Part shown: positions 14,001-26,880 of the stretch, one piece after another
How the letters are laid out: the number at the start of each line of letters is the position of its first letter
Numbering within the stretch: position 1 is the first letter of the stretch
DNA from: Camarhynchus parvulus
Lineage: Eukaryota; Chordata; Aves; Passeriformes; Thraupidae
Direction: 5' to 3'
DNA: 64,000 nucleotides
Assembly (NCBI RefSeq): GCF_901933205.1
Contig: NC_044573.1
Span: 27,029,493-27,093,492 of the forward strand
The notes under the pieces: model-generated
Database searches by the model: none
What the model saw: only the letters and a program-made list of their open reading frames with translations
Told to the model about the DNA's origin: nothing
Position numbers and translations under genes: made by a program

Positions 14001-15627
14001 GTAAAAGTCAGGTTGCATGTACTAAATTATCTTTTCATTAAAAACATTCTTCTGAAATTAAACTGAATGGTACATTTTCTTGTTCATTGCTCTGCTGTTA
14101 AAGCAGATGGAAATGTCTGGAGTCTCCTTTGTTGCCAGGGGTATAAACTATGTCCCATCTTAATCAAGAGGCTGCACATTGTCAGTTTGGAAATGCCAAC
14201 TGAAACAAGGTTTTTGTTTTTCAAGTCCACTTAAGGAAAGAAAAGATTTAATATATATGGGCTCTTTGGAGCCTTCACACCAGATGATTTTCAAACATAA
14301 TAGGGATTGAAGCCCGCTCTCCTAGCAACTCTGGAATTATGTTACTTCTTTTTCTGTGGCAACCAGCAATTGCCTTCTGCTTCACTGGCCACCTGCAAAC
14401 GTCAAGGTTTCCACAGCAGGGGCATGGTCCTGTGCAAAATGCCAGTGGGAAAGAGGAAGGGAGATCCTGCAGGATAATGATGTCCAAATGTGTGTTGTGC
14501 AGGGCAGGAAAAGTGGCGTTTGTGATCTTTGGTGTTATTTCCCTTCTCCATACTTCCCTAGGCAGTGTGTATTTCTTAGTTTTGGCAGACAGATTTTATC
14601 CCACATGTGTAAGACTGCTTTTGAGCAAAGCCCCATTGCATTTCTTCCAATTGGGGAAAAAAAGAAAAAGCAAAATGCATCTGGATCAAGACATTGTTTT
14701 AAAAGGTTTACTGATACTGATACAGGGAAAGAAGGACAGCAAAGCAAGCTTGACTTAAGGCTTACCCTTTCACTTAATTTTTGGGTTGATTTAGAAACAA
14801 ACGTGTTAAACTTCTGCAATATTAGTTTATTATTTAAGCCCTGTGATGATACTGTGAAGGACAGTATCTAAATAAGCTGTTGCAATGGGATTTTATTCAG
14901 CTCATTAGCTGTGATAGCAACACTGAAAAGTGTATAGGGAATTATAGTACAGATTTTTGATGTTCTAGAGGTCAGTCTAGTCTTAAAAGAAAAATATAAC
15001 TTCTTCAGATGCCTCACTGGCTCAAAACATGCCTAATCCTTGCAAGGTTTTTTTAATTAAAATTCATCAGTTATTAACTTAGACTTTACTCATTTCTCCA
15101 CCTAGATCTCCTGCAAAGTTCTGGTGCAAAAGCTGTATTTGAGATAAGGCAGTATCTACTTCTGATCTCATTTAATTGGCCTCTGCACATGGCAGAGCAA
15201 ATGTCTCATTTTATATGGCTTAGCAACTTGCACCCTGAACCCAGGAATTCTGGGCATAAAAAATATCATAGCTGAACTATCATTTCTTTTTTCTCTAAGA
15301 CAGTCTAAGCAACAGTACAGTGCAAAGTTGCAGTGCCACAAAAAGATAGAAGCAGTACTCACAAATTCTGTATTCCAGCAGGTACTCATTATTTCTCTAC
15401 ATAGATGTGGCCATTAGTCTGGGATTAGTTGCCAGACATAGAAGAGACAGAAATCATGGTTTTAGGTGTCACTGTAAGCACTGTTATTACAGGGAAGAAC
15501 CAATGAAGCAATTCTATATCTAAACAGCACCTTAAGGAAATCATGTTTCTTACAGGGTAGGGCAGATTTGCCCTTAAGCACTTATGAGGCTGTAATGAGC
15601 TGTAAGACTGGTTGCAAATAATGTCAC

Positions 15628-15645
15628 AAAAAAAAAAAAAAAAAA
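15628..15645 (+). repeat. Homopolymer (A)18
   Basis: This is an uninterrupted run of 18 A. No retroposed body or clear target-site duplication is seen next to it, so it is treated as a simple repeat and not as the tail of a processed copy. Confidence 0.85.
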
Positions 15646-18600
15646 GCGTTGCTCAGTCATTAAGGACAAAGCCCTGTAGAGGTTCTCACAAATGAATGAA
15701 TAAATTTGAAATGCTTCCTCTGATGTGTGAACTCTGAAATTAACACCCCACTAAGAATAGTACAGGGTGTCAGCTCTGAGGGCGGAAGGGAAAGAGAAGA
15801 TACTCTCTTCTAGTCTTCTGTAGCATTTAAATTGCTTAAAGCTTAAGCTAAGTAGCATAAATGGCTACATCTGGCATTTCAGAAGTTAACTAAATAGTGC
15901 TGTAGTAGAAATATCCCTGATCATTGGCTTGACCCAAACCTTGAGCAATGCTTACTGCAGGAAAGCAAGTGTTCAAGTGGATGTATTTTCTGACCTTGGC
16001 ACTCGTTTAGTGCTTACAGTCACTGGCAGGCAGGTTCTGTGTGGGCTGTTGGCCTTTTAAGAAAATGCTTAGTGTCTGGATTTCAAGCTGAAGAGAAGGA
16101 AAGCTAGGCTGTTTTCCCCTACCCAAGTAGGGGAAAAAAGCACAGCTGAGAATGGTGCAGATGGCCTGAAGCAGACTGGCACATTGTGCTGGAGTATCAG
16201 CATCAGATGACTACCTTAAAAAGTGAGGTTCTGTCATCTCCCTGTTTTCGCTGGGGATCTCATAAGCTGCTTTTCCAAGATTATCCATAATAGCAGTTTG
16301 TCTAGCTGAAAATATTCCCCACAAGAACAAGAAGAAAATTATGTGAAACCTGAATATATTAAAGGCCAAGAAAGAGAGCATATTTTTTTTTTCTTATGGA
16401 TGTTAAACCTCATCAAACTAAGCTGATGAAAATATAATGAAATAAAAAAATTGCAGTGCTGCAGGATGTTTTCTACATGGTGTGCTTCCTGGCTCCAGGC
16501 ATTTTTTCCCATCAAATTCAATGGTCAGTCAGCAAATTTTATTAAGGTTGATTGCCAGTTTCTCTTGTACCTCATAGCCACTGCTAAGAGCATTAATTTT
16601 CCAGGGAGGAAGTCCCTGCTCCCTTGCACAGTGCACAGTCCATCTGAATTCCCTCACAGTTGTAGTATGTATCATGAACAATGTTGATTATGTTCTCAGC
16701 ACTTAAATAGTGCTGCTAAACTGCTGCTCAAGAGTGTGCCCTATTTGGCACAAAAGCATTTTGAGTTTGGGCTTGGAATAGAATTTGCAAAGGGGACCGA
16801 GCACAGAGCTGGTACTTTCTGAAGTTTAAGGCTGCAGTTGTGTCGGGGTTTTATATAACAAATACTTCATGCCTTAGTCAGGGCCACTTGTAGTGACAGT
16901 AACTATAGTAACAAAACAAAGTTTCTAGCTAGTGAAGAAGCATTTCCAATGAGCAGGACATCAGTTTCTGATCCAGCCCCTGAAATATGCTTATTTATCA
17001 GTTTTGTGTGCAATGCTATTTTAATAGCTACTACTGTATTTTCAAACATATTTAGAAATTTTGATCTGTTTGCTCTTGGTGTAGTTTTTTTCCCCCCTCT
17101 TTTTCCTAAAACCTATGGAGGGACTTGCTCCTTTTGCCTTCAAATGGAAATGTTCTAATTATATTCCTGCTTTTTTAACTTGTTTTCCTAAAGAAATGGG
17201 GATTATGCAGTTGGGCTTTTTATACCTTGAACACTTTTAGAAATACAGGCTGATTTAAAACAAGTATTGACAGTGTGTTGGAAGTCTTGAAGATAAGTTT
17301 CTGCAAGTTTTCTAAAAGGAGCCTGCTGAGTCAAGGCTGGAGGGGGCAGGCAGAGCTGAGCCATGTGGTACCAGGGTTAGCAGCAGCCAGCAGGACAGTG
17401 GGGACAACACACAGGGACATGGCAGCAGCACTGCCAGGAGCTGGTGGCTCTGAGAGAAGGTATGGCTGGAGAAACAGAGACAGATTGCACTGGGGACAGG
17501 TGCAGAGGATGCAAATCTGTAGGAAGTTGCACACCACCTGGGAAAGGACAGTCTGTGGCATTTAAGTGAAGACTGTATAAATGCGTACTGTTTGTTTCTG
17601 TGTCTAATCTGCTCATTTGCATGTGCAACAAATCATAGCAGAATGAGTAAGGAAGGAAAGGAGGGATGTTGCAAGTGGTAATCAGCACATCCTAACAAAA
17701 CTTCTTCACGTTGGAGGTGAGCTAAAAGGCTGGGTCTCAGCAAGGCCTGCAGGAATGCACCTCTCCTGGAAACCAGGGAATGGTACTCCTTAGGTTTTCA
17801 CAGAAATTCTAGCCTGAAAATGGCAGTCTGGTTAAAAAACAGCAGAAAGAATTATTATTCTATTAAGAAAAAGGTCTTGTAAAACTTCTGTGGAGAGCTT
17901 TTCTGTTGCCAAACAGTTGTTTTATGAGGAACAGAAAGATGTTTTTAAAGAAAGCATGGCATTTGCTGAAGCAAGCTGAAAGCGCAGGAATGGCCCCAAA
18001 GCTGTGATTGCTTGGACAGTCTGCCTGTGTGTTTCCTTATGCTGGCTTCATAAATTAAAGGAGTGGGTTGTTTTCTTTTTAAGTGATCCCCAACCCTCTC
18101 TTCTATTGTTTGTGAATTGTCTTTTCTAAAGTTTGGTCACTTTCTGTTCAAATGGGTCGTGAAAGACCAATTTACATTATGAGCCTCCAATAAAACGAAA
18201 TGTGTTACTGCTCTGTATTTCTTCCTTCCAGCAACAGCTACTTGCTCCTACCAATTCTTTTGCCATTTGGTGCCAGGGTATTTGGAGCACCAGGCAAGGA
18301 AATGGAGGTAAGAGAAGTGGAAGGGAAAGGAGTAAAAGAAAGCTAAAAATCTCTTCTTTGGAGTTGAGTGAAGGTAGAAAACTCCACCTGAAGCTTTTAT
18401 GTAGTTTTTTGGTGCTGTTCCTATAACTCAGAAAATTGGGTAATTCACCTTTTCTGCATAGTGAGAGGTTGTTTTTCCAACATACAGGGTGCAAAAAGCT
18501 GGTTTTTTGCAAAAGCACATTTCCTGGATGGTGTATAACTGCAGTAAACCATTTCAGCTCCGCACTCCTTGCAGTGATACTCTCTGAATTTCCCAGGAGC

Positions 18601-18902
18601 CCTGTGATGCAGCAAACATTTTGTAATCAATTTGTACAGCAGTGAAATGCAGCTGTGGTTGGGGAAGAGTAGAACAACTGGGTAACAGGGACTAATAGTA
18701 TGTATCTGATTAGACTGTGAAGTTAGGAAGAATAATCTGTAAATTGAAGATGGCAAGATGGTTGTAGAGAAGCAGAATATGGAGAACAGAGTTTTACCAT
18801 GTCATGTAAGCTAGCACTTGTGTGAGAAATGTGACTTAGGTTCCTTAATATCATCAATTAATTAAGACTTGAGTTTTATATTTCATTTAAAATAATATCC
18901 TA

Positions 18903-18942
18903 ACAAGGGATGGGATGGGTATACAAGGGATGGGATGGGTAT
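18903..18942 (+). repeat. Two perfect 20-bp tandem copies
   Basis: The unit ACAAGGGATGGGATGGGTAT occurs twice head to tail with no mismatch. The unit itself contains two GGGAT-like submotifs. Identity of the copies suggests a recent duplication or a short variable minisatellite. Confidence 0.9.
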
Positions 18943-21900
18943 TAAGATGTTGGAATATTTAGGGCACAAATGTAATCTTAAAAGCTCTAAATAAAAGCAA
19001 TTTAGTTCAAAGTGTTAAGGAAAGCTGGCCTTATATAAATGAATCTACCTCTTTCATTTGAAATTGGAAAGAAATTTTTTGGCTTCCTTTAAATCAGCTG
19101 CAGCATTAAATCCCATAATAGAACATTCTAAAATTAGTAGAACTGGCTGGCTTTTCTGTCTCTGCTGCACAGTTCTGGTTAGGGTTATTAATGAAGAACT
19201 TTTGCTTTTCTCTCTGTTTTAATAAATTAATTATAGGATGAGTTCATGCAGACAGTAAGTTTCAGGCTTCATTCTACTGTTTTGTTTTCCCAAGCGCATT
19301 TACCTTTATGTTGTGGTATAGTAGCTCTAAGAGTACAGCAGTTTCTGCATGGTGTGTTCTGCATAAGTGTTCTTGTGATCAGTGGTCAAAAAACTAATGC
19401 TTGTGGATTGGACAAGGTTCATCCCTTGGATTTTTCTAGAACAAAATTCCCAAAGCTGTAGATCACAGTTCCTGGCAGGATGGTAGTAGTGTTGAAAACA
19501 GATAGCAACACAGTAGTTGGTGTGGCTCCATTCTCTGGGTACAAGGGCCTGAAATGCTGAAATCCCTGGTTTTAGGGTTGTTCCTTTCTCCTTCTGCCAG
19601 TCCACCATGCTCATAAAAAATGTATTCCTGCATTCATACATGCCAGGGGACTGGTCTGTGCTGTAAAACTGAAGGAAAATTGTCTGAGGATCCAAGTGGA
19701 GACACAATTTAGAGCAGTCATAGTATTTCTTCCACTCTTGTAATTTAGGCCTGCTTCCTGAGTAGCAATAATAAACCATGGAATGACTCATTTGACAAGG
19801 TAAGTTTAACTTTTATTTATGGCAGCAGAAGAAAAATTTGACAAGTGGATGTGTCCTGATGCCCTGCCCGTGGGAGAGGAGAGGAAGAGATGTGTCCAGT
19901 GTCCTGGCTGGTTTTTCACACTTGTACAGGGAGTGTCACAGTTGTGTTGTTTATCCAGGGAGGGCTTGTATATGTGAGCAGAGCCTCTGTGTGCTGCTGC
20001 AGATGCTGCCCACAGTGGAATGTGGTGTCTTTAATTGGAATGGAGCTGTACCAAGCCACATCAGGCTGCCCTGTCAGTGCAATTAGCTGCTTTAACAAGA
20101 GGGAACACACAGCTTACATGGAGGCAAAATGTTTCAGTGGTTTAATCCATTTCCCAGGGTGGTCTTTGGTGGGTTAACTCCTATAGAACTGTGTTATGAA
20201 GCAGAACAAGTAGATGATGTATTTTACAACATTAATAGTGTCTCCGTGGTAGCTTTTATGGACTTGGGCATTATCTGCTCTGTGGTGGTTTTGATGCAGC
20301 AGCTTTGCAAAAGTGGTATTTTTGTACTTGAGGCTTCAGTTGTCCATTGGTTGTAGTCCTGAACATAAATACCAGAATTTGTGTCCTTTGGAAAGAGCAA
20401 ACTGCTCGGAAGAGATGGCAATTTGAAGTACATAAATCTGCAGGGATTACTGAAGCAGCCTTCTGCAGATTTGGGTCAATCAAGCACATCACATTATTAT
20501 TTAGTTTTCAGTGGAAAAATGAAACTGTTTGGGTAGCTGGAATCACATGAAAAACCCTGCATTGATACCGATTGAATGGCAGGTATTACATGAAAAACAA
20601 ACTTAGACCTGCAGAGACCTGACAGATAGAGCTGTGATCTTGGCCTAGAACGGGAGGAGAAAGGGATTGGGGAAAATTTAATGACAAAGCCAGTATCTCT
20701 ATCAAATCTGCCAAATGTCACTACTGTAGAACCTCATTATAAATAAGGAACAAAATGGAAGAAAAACAGAGAGGGAAAAAAAAAGTCACAAGTCTGATGC
20801 ATTAGAATCTGTCAGCTTCCAACAGAGCTGATATTTCTCCAAAGTAGTTCCCTCTGTGTCTCATCTATGCTAAAAGTGCACTGCAACTCACATGTGTCTA
20901 CTTTTACTAATGTCTCTAAGGCCTCCAGGAGAAAGATATCCAAGAAGTTGGAGTGTTGTTCTGAATAGTCTGTACAGGAATTGACCTTAAGGATGTCATT
21001 TGCAATACTATTTCGTCAGCATGTTGGGTTTTATGTTGCCATTTCTGTTGGAAAGAACCATTGATGCAGGCTGGTGCAGGATATCCTTGAGCTGTGGGTA
21101 GGAAGTGCTGCAGTTATCCTGAGGAAGGATCCAGTTGCAGTGTCTGGAATTGCACAAGTGGGATACTCGTGTGTGCCTCCTAAGGCAGGGTAGCAGCAAG
21201 CTATCCTAGCTCTTGGTGTCAGCCAGTAACTCTCCCTTTTCTGCATGTGGCTTCACTTTCCTGGGCAGCCACACAGCGCAGCTCTTGTCTGAACCAAAAC
21301 CACAGGTTGTGTGTGTGAAAGCAGTAATTCACTATAGCTGCCTCATTCATTTGGCATACCTATCCACCCTTCCTACATTTTCTTTTTCAAAGACCCTTTT
21401 ATATGGCAGATGGGCTTGATGCTTTCATATGCTCTTCCCTCCCAGTTCTAATTTTAGCCCAGTTTGGGCCTGTGACTTGACAAACACTTGGAAAGTGCTC
21501 TCATTGCCATTCAGCTTGGTATGTGTATATACTGAGGCTTTCATAGTCAGTCTTGCTATTTTGCTTCTTCTTGGAGTCATCTTGTGCTGAAGCCTGATGA
21601 ACAGGGTAATTATTTGAAAAAGAATTACAGCTCTGAAGCTTTTTGACTAAGGCTGAAGGAAGCTGTTACTTCATCGTGTATTAAATGGCACGTGGTAATT
21701 TTAAACACCTTCTGTATTTCTAACGAATTAAATCAAATCTGCTCAAGAGCAAAGAACACCAATTTTTATCTGTATTGTTCAACAGTTTTTCAGCCAGTCT
21801 TTTTATGACAAGATTTAGTTTATGCCATATATCTACAGCCAAGGAAAATAAAAATATTGGCTCTTCCATAGGTGCATCTTGGGTGTTGGTAGTCTATTTC

Positions 21901-23969
21901 AAAATGTCAACTTTCTGGTGTGTGCTATGTATTTGAACCATGCTTCCTCTGGATGTCATTCCCTGAGGGAATTAATTATGGTAGGATATATCACATACAT
22001 AATGACAGGTTCTGTTAAGCTTTCTGGAGGAAAAACTGTCAGTCAGGTCAGCAGAGAGCCTGAGTACTTCCAGTTGCCTTGGAGTACTGAGTTCTGCACA
22101 GTGGCTTTTGGATACCCTTTCAGTGAGGTACTTAAGGAAGGTTGTGGACATATTAATGAAAATACAATGCCCTCAGTGTGATGTGAAGGGAGAAGAGCAC
22201 TATACCTATGTTTTGGATACATTGGCTTAAAAAAGAAAAGAAACAGAAATTAGACTGTGAGCTCTGAATTGCAGCTGGTTTGCATGGTGGCCTTTTAAGC
22301 GGGGAAAAAAAGGCATACATAAATGCATAGCAGTTTTTATTCCTAGTAGTAAATGGTAAACAGGACAGTTATAATATTCTTAATGCTTTTAGGTTGATAT
22401 CTGTTCTTTCCCTTCTGATATACTTCAGTAAAAAACTGGTACATGCTGCTAACTTATCAGAAGGCACAGATTATAAATATACTCTTCTGATTTATCCTAG
22501 AGTGCTGCAATTCTGCAGAGAGCTCTGCACTGAGTTAACAGAATATGTAACGCTGGATAAACATGGAGGTTTCATTTTGTTCAGATTTCAGTGAGTTCTG
22601 TGCAGCCTCTTTCTGTCCCTCTCCTTGGCTGAGATGTTGAGGTGCAAGGTTTGGCCTCAGGCTGCTGTGCTCTCCATGGTCAGCGCTGGCAGCTCCTGCC
22701 AGCCCATTTTGCATGGGCTTTCTCCCCACACAGGAGAAAGGAAAGCATAGGACTCTTCTCTTTGAAAGGCTGGAGCTTGCTATGCATCACCACTTCTGTT
22801 CCTTTCTTTTTTTCAGTTGCAGAATCCTTGTGGATGTATGGAAGGCTGCAAATGAACCATTTATTTAAGGACATAAAGTAGGGAGTCAGCTGATACAAGC
22901 TGATCAAACTGCACTAGCCCTGCACTTCATTTCTGTCTTTATCTGATGCATGCTCATTTCTGGGGAGTTAAAGCTGCCTGAGCTTTTCTGACTTGAAGCT
23001 TGAGTGCCAGATCCTCAGCTCATTTAAAAAGACAAAAATCCATTCATTTCAGTTGAACGGAGCTGATTACCTTCAGCTGACTGTCAGACCCTGAATGTTT
23101 AGGGTTTTTTTACCTGTTTCATTACAGTTGTTAGCTCTAAATTCTGGAACAGAGTTCAGTTCTAAAAGCACTGTTGTGTAAAAATTTGTAAAGGTCAGTG
23201 GTTGCTGAGTGCTGGACTGTGTCTCAAAAAAAAAAACTCGCCTTCTGTGGGTGGGTGAAGAACACAAAAGTAAACCAAAAACCAGGAATCCTGTCACCTG
23301 CACTGTGCTGTAAAATGAGACCTGTTTTTCAGCAGTCAGACCGGGTTAATTCCAGCCAGCCTTTAAATTGTATTTGCAGTTTTACACTAAGGTGTTTTTC
23401 TCAGGCTGTTATTGAAAGAAGGCCAAATATTTTTGAATGTTTAAAATGTAATTACTATGCATGTTTTCTCAAAGGATTTTCTCTAATCACATATGCAGTG
23501 CTTTAGATGTATAATATTGTGTCATCTTCTCTCAGCACATCTGGAAGATCTGTCACACTGGGGTGTACTATATTGCAGAAAAATAATCCATTAATCTGAT
23601 TTTAGGTTCAATCTGCTGTGGATTCTCTTTTTACTTTTGATTTGTTCTGGATTTTTTTTTCTTTAATATGCATATATATTTCTCACCTTTCTCTCAGGGC
23701 TTTTATTTTTTGTTGGTAGCTCTAATTGAAATCTGTTAGGTATCTCTGACAGGTTGAGACTGCTGATTGTTACACGTGAGCAGTGACTCAGCTTATTTAC
23801 ACAGTGTAAGGTGTACCTGCTGCAGTCAAGTGTGCAACAGTGCCGTTCAAATTTACAGCAAAGCTAAGGAATAAAGCCTCACTTTTAATATACAGCCTGC
23901 AAGATCCTGAATTATGTTCATGTTCAGCTGAACTGTGCACAGCTTTCTGCTGGGAAAACCTGACACTGG

Positions 23970-24000
23970 AATGGTAGTCAAGGATGCAATGGTAGTCAAG
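23970..24000 (+). repeat. 13-bp direct repeat with 18-bp period
   Basis: AATGGTAGTCAAG occurs at 23970-23982 and again at 23988-24000, separated by five bases. It is a small local duplication in intron DNA with no associated gene. Confidence 0.8.
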
Positions 24001-24672
24001 CTGTGGAACTGGGTTCTGTAAGTCAGCAATGTCCTTGGATTGATGTGTGTAGTTGGGGAATTACTAGAAAGAAGATGGCTGGAAACAAACCTAGCTGTTC
24101 ACAGTTACATTCTGAGTTTTTATCTCAGAGTAGTGGTCAAGGAGAGCTATCACAGCATCAGTTGAGCTGCCTGACATCTGTGGGGAATCTTTATTGGTGG
24201 GGAGGCAACAATGTGACAAAACGTGCTACCATTGCCAAATCCAATCTGCATGGTCTCAAACCTGACAGGGATTAGGGGCTACAAATCCTGACTCTGCAAT
24301 TAGCCTTGAACAAAGTGAAAAGGAACTATAAAGAAAGAACTTTATAAGGAAATTTAATGCATCTTCAAAACATTCTCTGTGGTGAAAATGCAGCCCAGCA
24401 CTACCATGGATACAGTTTTGTCTGCCGGATTTTTCTAAGTCATTGTGCTGTTGAGCTGGATGATAACACAAGTTTTGCTAGATTAGCTCAATTGTGCCAG
24501 TGAAGGACTGAGTGCAAGTGCACTAGCTGGCCTTCAGCACATCTGTTGAAGTGCGGACCTGGGTCTGTGTGCTGGCCTCTAGCTCTGTATTAAAGGTTGT
24601 GCTCCTGTGTCTCCCTGCTGCTATTCCTGCACTAACCATGTTCAGCTGGTGCTGACATAGGCTGCAGTTACA

Positions 24673-24699
24673 TTGTCTAGGCTTTGCATGCCTAGACAA
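24673..24699. repeat. Perfect 10-bp inverted repeat, 7-nt loop
   Basis: TTGTCTAGGC and GCCTAGACAA are exact reverse complements separated by TTTGCAT. The structure would form a short hairpin in RNA or DNA. It is too short to be a microRNA precursor on its own. Confidence 0.8.
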
Positions 24700-24814
24700 A
24701 TATAATTCCTGATGGTAGCACTAGCAAAATAGCCATTTCTTTCTCTGGAATTTTCTTTGGTGAAGCCAGCAGTTTGCTGTCTACTTACTGAAATGCAGGT
24801 TTGTTCTAGACACT

Positions 24815-24876
24815 GTGGGTTTGTTTGGGTTTTTGGGTTTTCTTGGAGGTTGTTTTTGGGGTTGGGTTTGTTAGGA
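24815..24876 (+). repeat. G/T-rich low-complexity tract
   Basis: A stretch almost wholly of G and T with repeated GGGTTT and GGTT motifs and five GGG or GGGG runs. A G-quadruplex on the + strand is conceivable, but one loop would be long. Open frames predicted across it are compositional artefacts rich in Asn and Pro. Confidence 0.7.
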
Positions 24877-26694
24877 GTTTTTCCAGAAATGAAGGAGCTT
24901 CTGTCTGTCTTCATTTCTGTCACTTCTTACACCTTTTAACCATGTGTTTCCCTGTATTTTTTCAGGCTGGCATATAAACCTGCTCCTTCATATCTTGCAG
25001 AACAAACTCATCTTGTAAAAAGCACTGCATCTAAACTGTCATAAGTGTATGGTGGTTTGTCTTAGCCAGAAACTAGGTTGAAACATATGTGCCCCAGAAC
25101 CAGTATTCTATAGTGAAATTCAGTGGTGTTTGACTGATTGATTTCCACCTTTTCAGCTCTGCTGAGATGTGCAGTCAGTGTGTGCTACATATCAGCAAAC
25201 TCTGGCCCTTCTTGTGTTACTCATGTTAATACTTTGTCCTCTGCAAAGTGAACCACTTATAAGAGAATCTCATAGATCATTCTCCTCATAAAAAGCTGGA
25301 TCTACCAAGGTTCTTAAGCACACGCTAAGTTTTAAAGAGAGGAATAATTGGTTTCTTGTTGACTTCAGCAGGACTTGCGCTTAAAGAAGACCTCCTATAT
25401 ATGTGTTACTTTAGTAGTGCCAAGGTGGTATAAATTATATTGCTCCAGATTAAAGTAATGAAAAGAGTGAGGTCTGCTTACCAACATTACATAATGCAGT
25501 TTGAAAAAGAAGAGCTTATTTTATGCCTATTGTGTATATAGCAAAGCCAAATTTTGTGTGGTTCTAATTTACTAATACAGTGGGGCCATGATACAGTTTC
25601 TGAGTGTTGGCTCCAACTATCAGTAACATTCAAGATTTCATAAATATGTCGAGTTGGGTAGAAATGTTTTATTAATCTGTTATGGGGTTCTGCTTTACTG
25701 TATTTTGTTGCGCAATTTATAGATCCATAGTAAGAGTATACTGTCACTTTTGATTACTGTGACACTAGGTTAATTAGGAGGTATTTCACTCTGTTTTAAA
25801 TACATGGATCAGGATTCAGACATTTCCAAAAGGGAGCTGTGTTATTGGATATACTGAGGTGACTTAGAGGTTGATGTTGGGTGTTACTTTACTAGCCAGA
25901 GTCCTGGTATCCTTTCCTCTAAAAGCAGCCTAAACTACACATTATAGAAGCTTTTATGAAAATGAAACTGTTTAGAAGTGTAAGTGAAGCATCCAGTTCT
26001 ACAGTCTTTGGGGACAGGAAGTATTGGCAGCATGTTAAATATTCAGCTTGGTCTATTAATGCTCTTCCCTCATCTGGAAGGATCTCTGCTCAGCAATCAA
26101 AGACCCTAGTCTTGGTTTCCTTTTCCATTTCTGTAAATCAAGAGTTGATCCAGTGGTTGTGGCAGCATGATGGTTCTCAGCTCTGCCATTCCAAATGAAT
26201 TCCAATTTAATCAGGGCTGGCTGAATTTATTCAGGAGGCACATCTGATGAAATTCTGAAGAATCCAGCCCAGCTGATGAGAAAATGTTTTAAAAGTTATG
26301 TCAGTTACAGAGGAACTCAACCTGCTTTCCTTCCTGTCCACAAATAACTCTGAAGTTGAGAGCCACCCGTATTAAGAGATTAAATGTAAAGGGTATGGGG
26401 CAGGCAGTGGTGAAGGCCCTAGTTCTCCAAATGCTTTGCAAAGGTCATTCCCCTTATCTGCACTGCCTTTGGAAGAGTTAAAGCGCAGTGGCCTGGATCA
26501 ACGTGCCCAAAACTGGCCAAGAAGCCATGAGAGACAGCAAGGCACAGAGTGTGGCTCTCCCAGGCCCCCAGCCCAAGCCATAGGATATTTGCCACTCTGC
26601 CTCATGAGTGGAATACATTGGACTGTGTTCCCAGAACACCTCTGAGATCACACTGGCATTTGGCTTTGCCACGTAGGTGTCTGTTTCCACCCAG

Positions 26695-26880
26695 AAATGA
26701 GATTCTGCACCACGGAGTCACCTAAGTTCAAGTGTGAGCTCTTGAGTCTGTTGGATGGAGAAGCTAGGCATTGAACTCCTACTGAATTCATGGTTGAAAT
26801 TAAATAAAGAGGTGGACCTCTAAGCTCCTAGCCTGGAATGCCCAAAACCTGGCTCTGGTTTTCAAATGTGTTCATAACAG
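26695..26880. repeat. Possible ancient amniote interspersed repeat
   Basis: Motifs such as CACCTAAGTT, GAACTCCTACTGAATTCATG, GACCTCTAAGCTCCTA and TGGTTTTCAAATG resemble an old reptile-wide repeat carrying CCTAACTCCCATTGAAATCAATGG and TTTCAAA blocks. The similarity is weak, and the family cannot be named with confidence. Confidence 0.3.

Noticed and set aside
14339..14871. Two overlapping + strand open frames (139 and 171 codons)
   Set aside because: Neither has a recognisable product; both being open in the same DNA argues for low stop density by chance.
19327..19791. 154-codon minus-strand open frame
   Set aside because: No recognisable domain, no splice or promoter context, and overlapping open frames on the other strand. 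Treated as chance intron sequence.
23226..23237. (A)12 run that might mark a retroposed tail
   Set aside because: No upstream retrogene body and no flanking target-site duplication.
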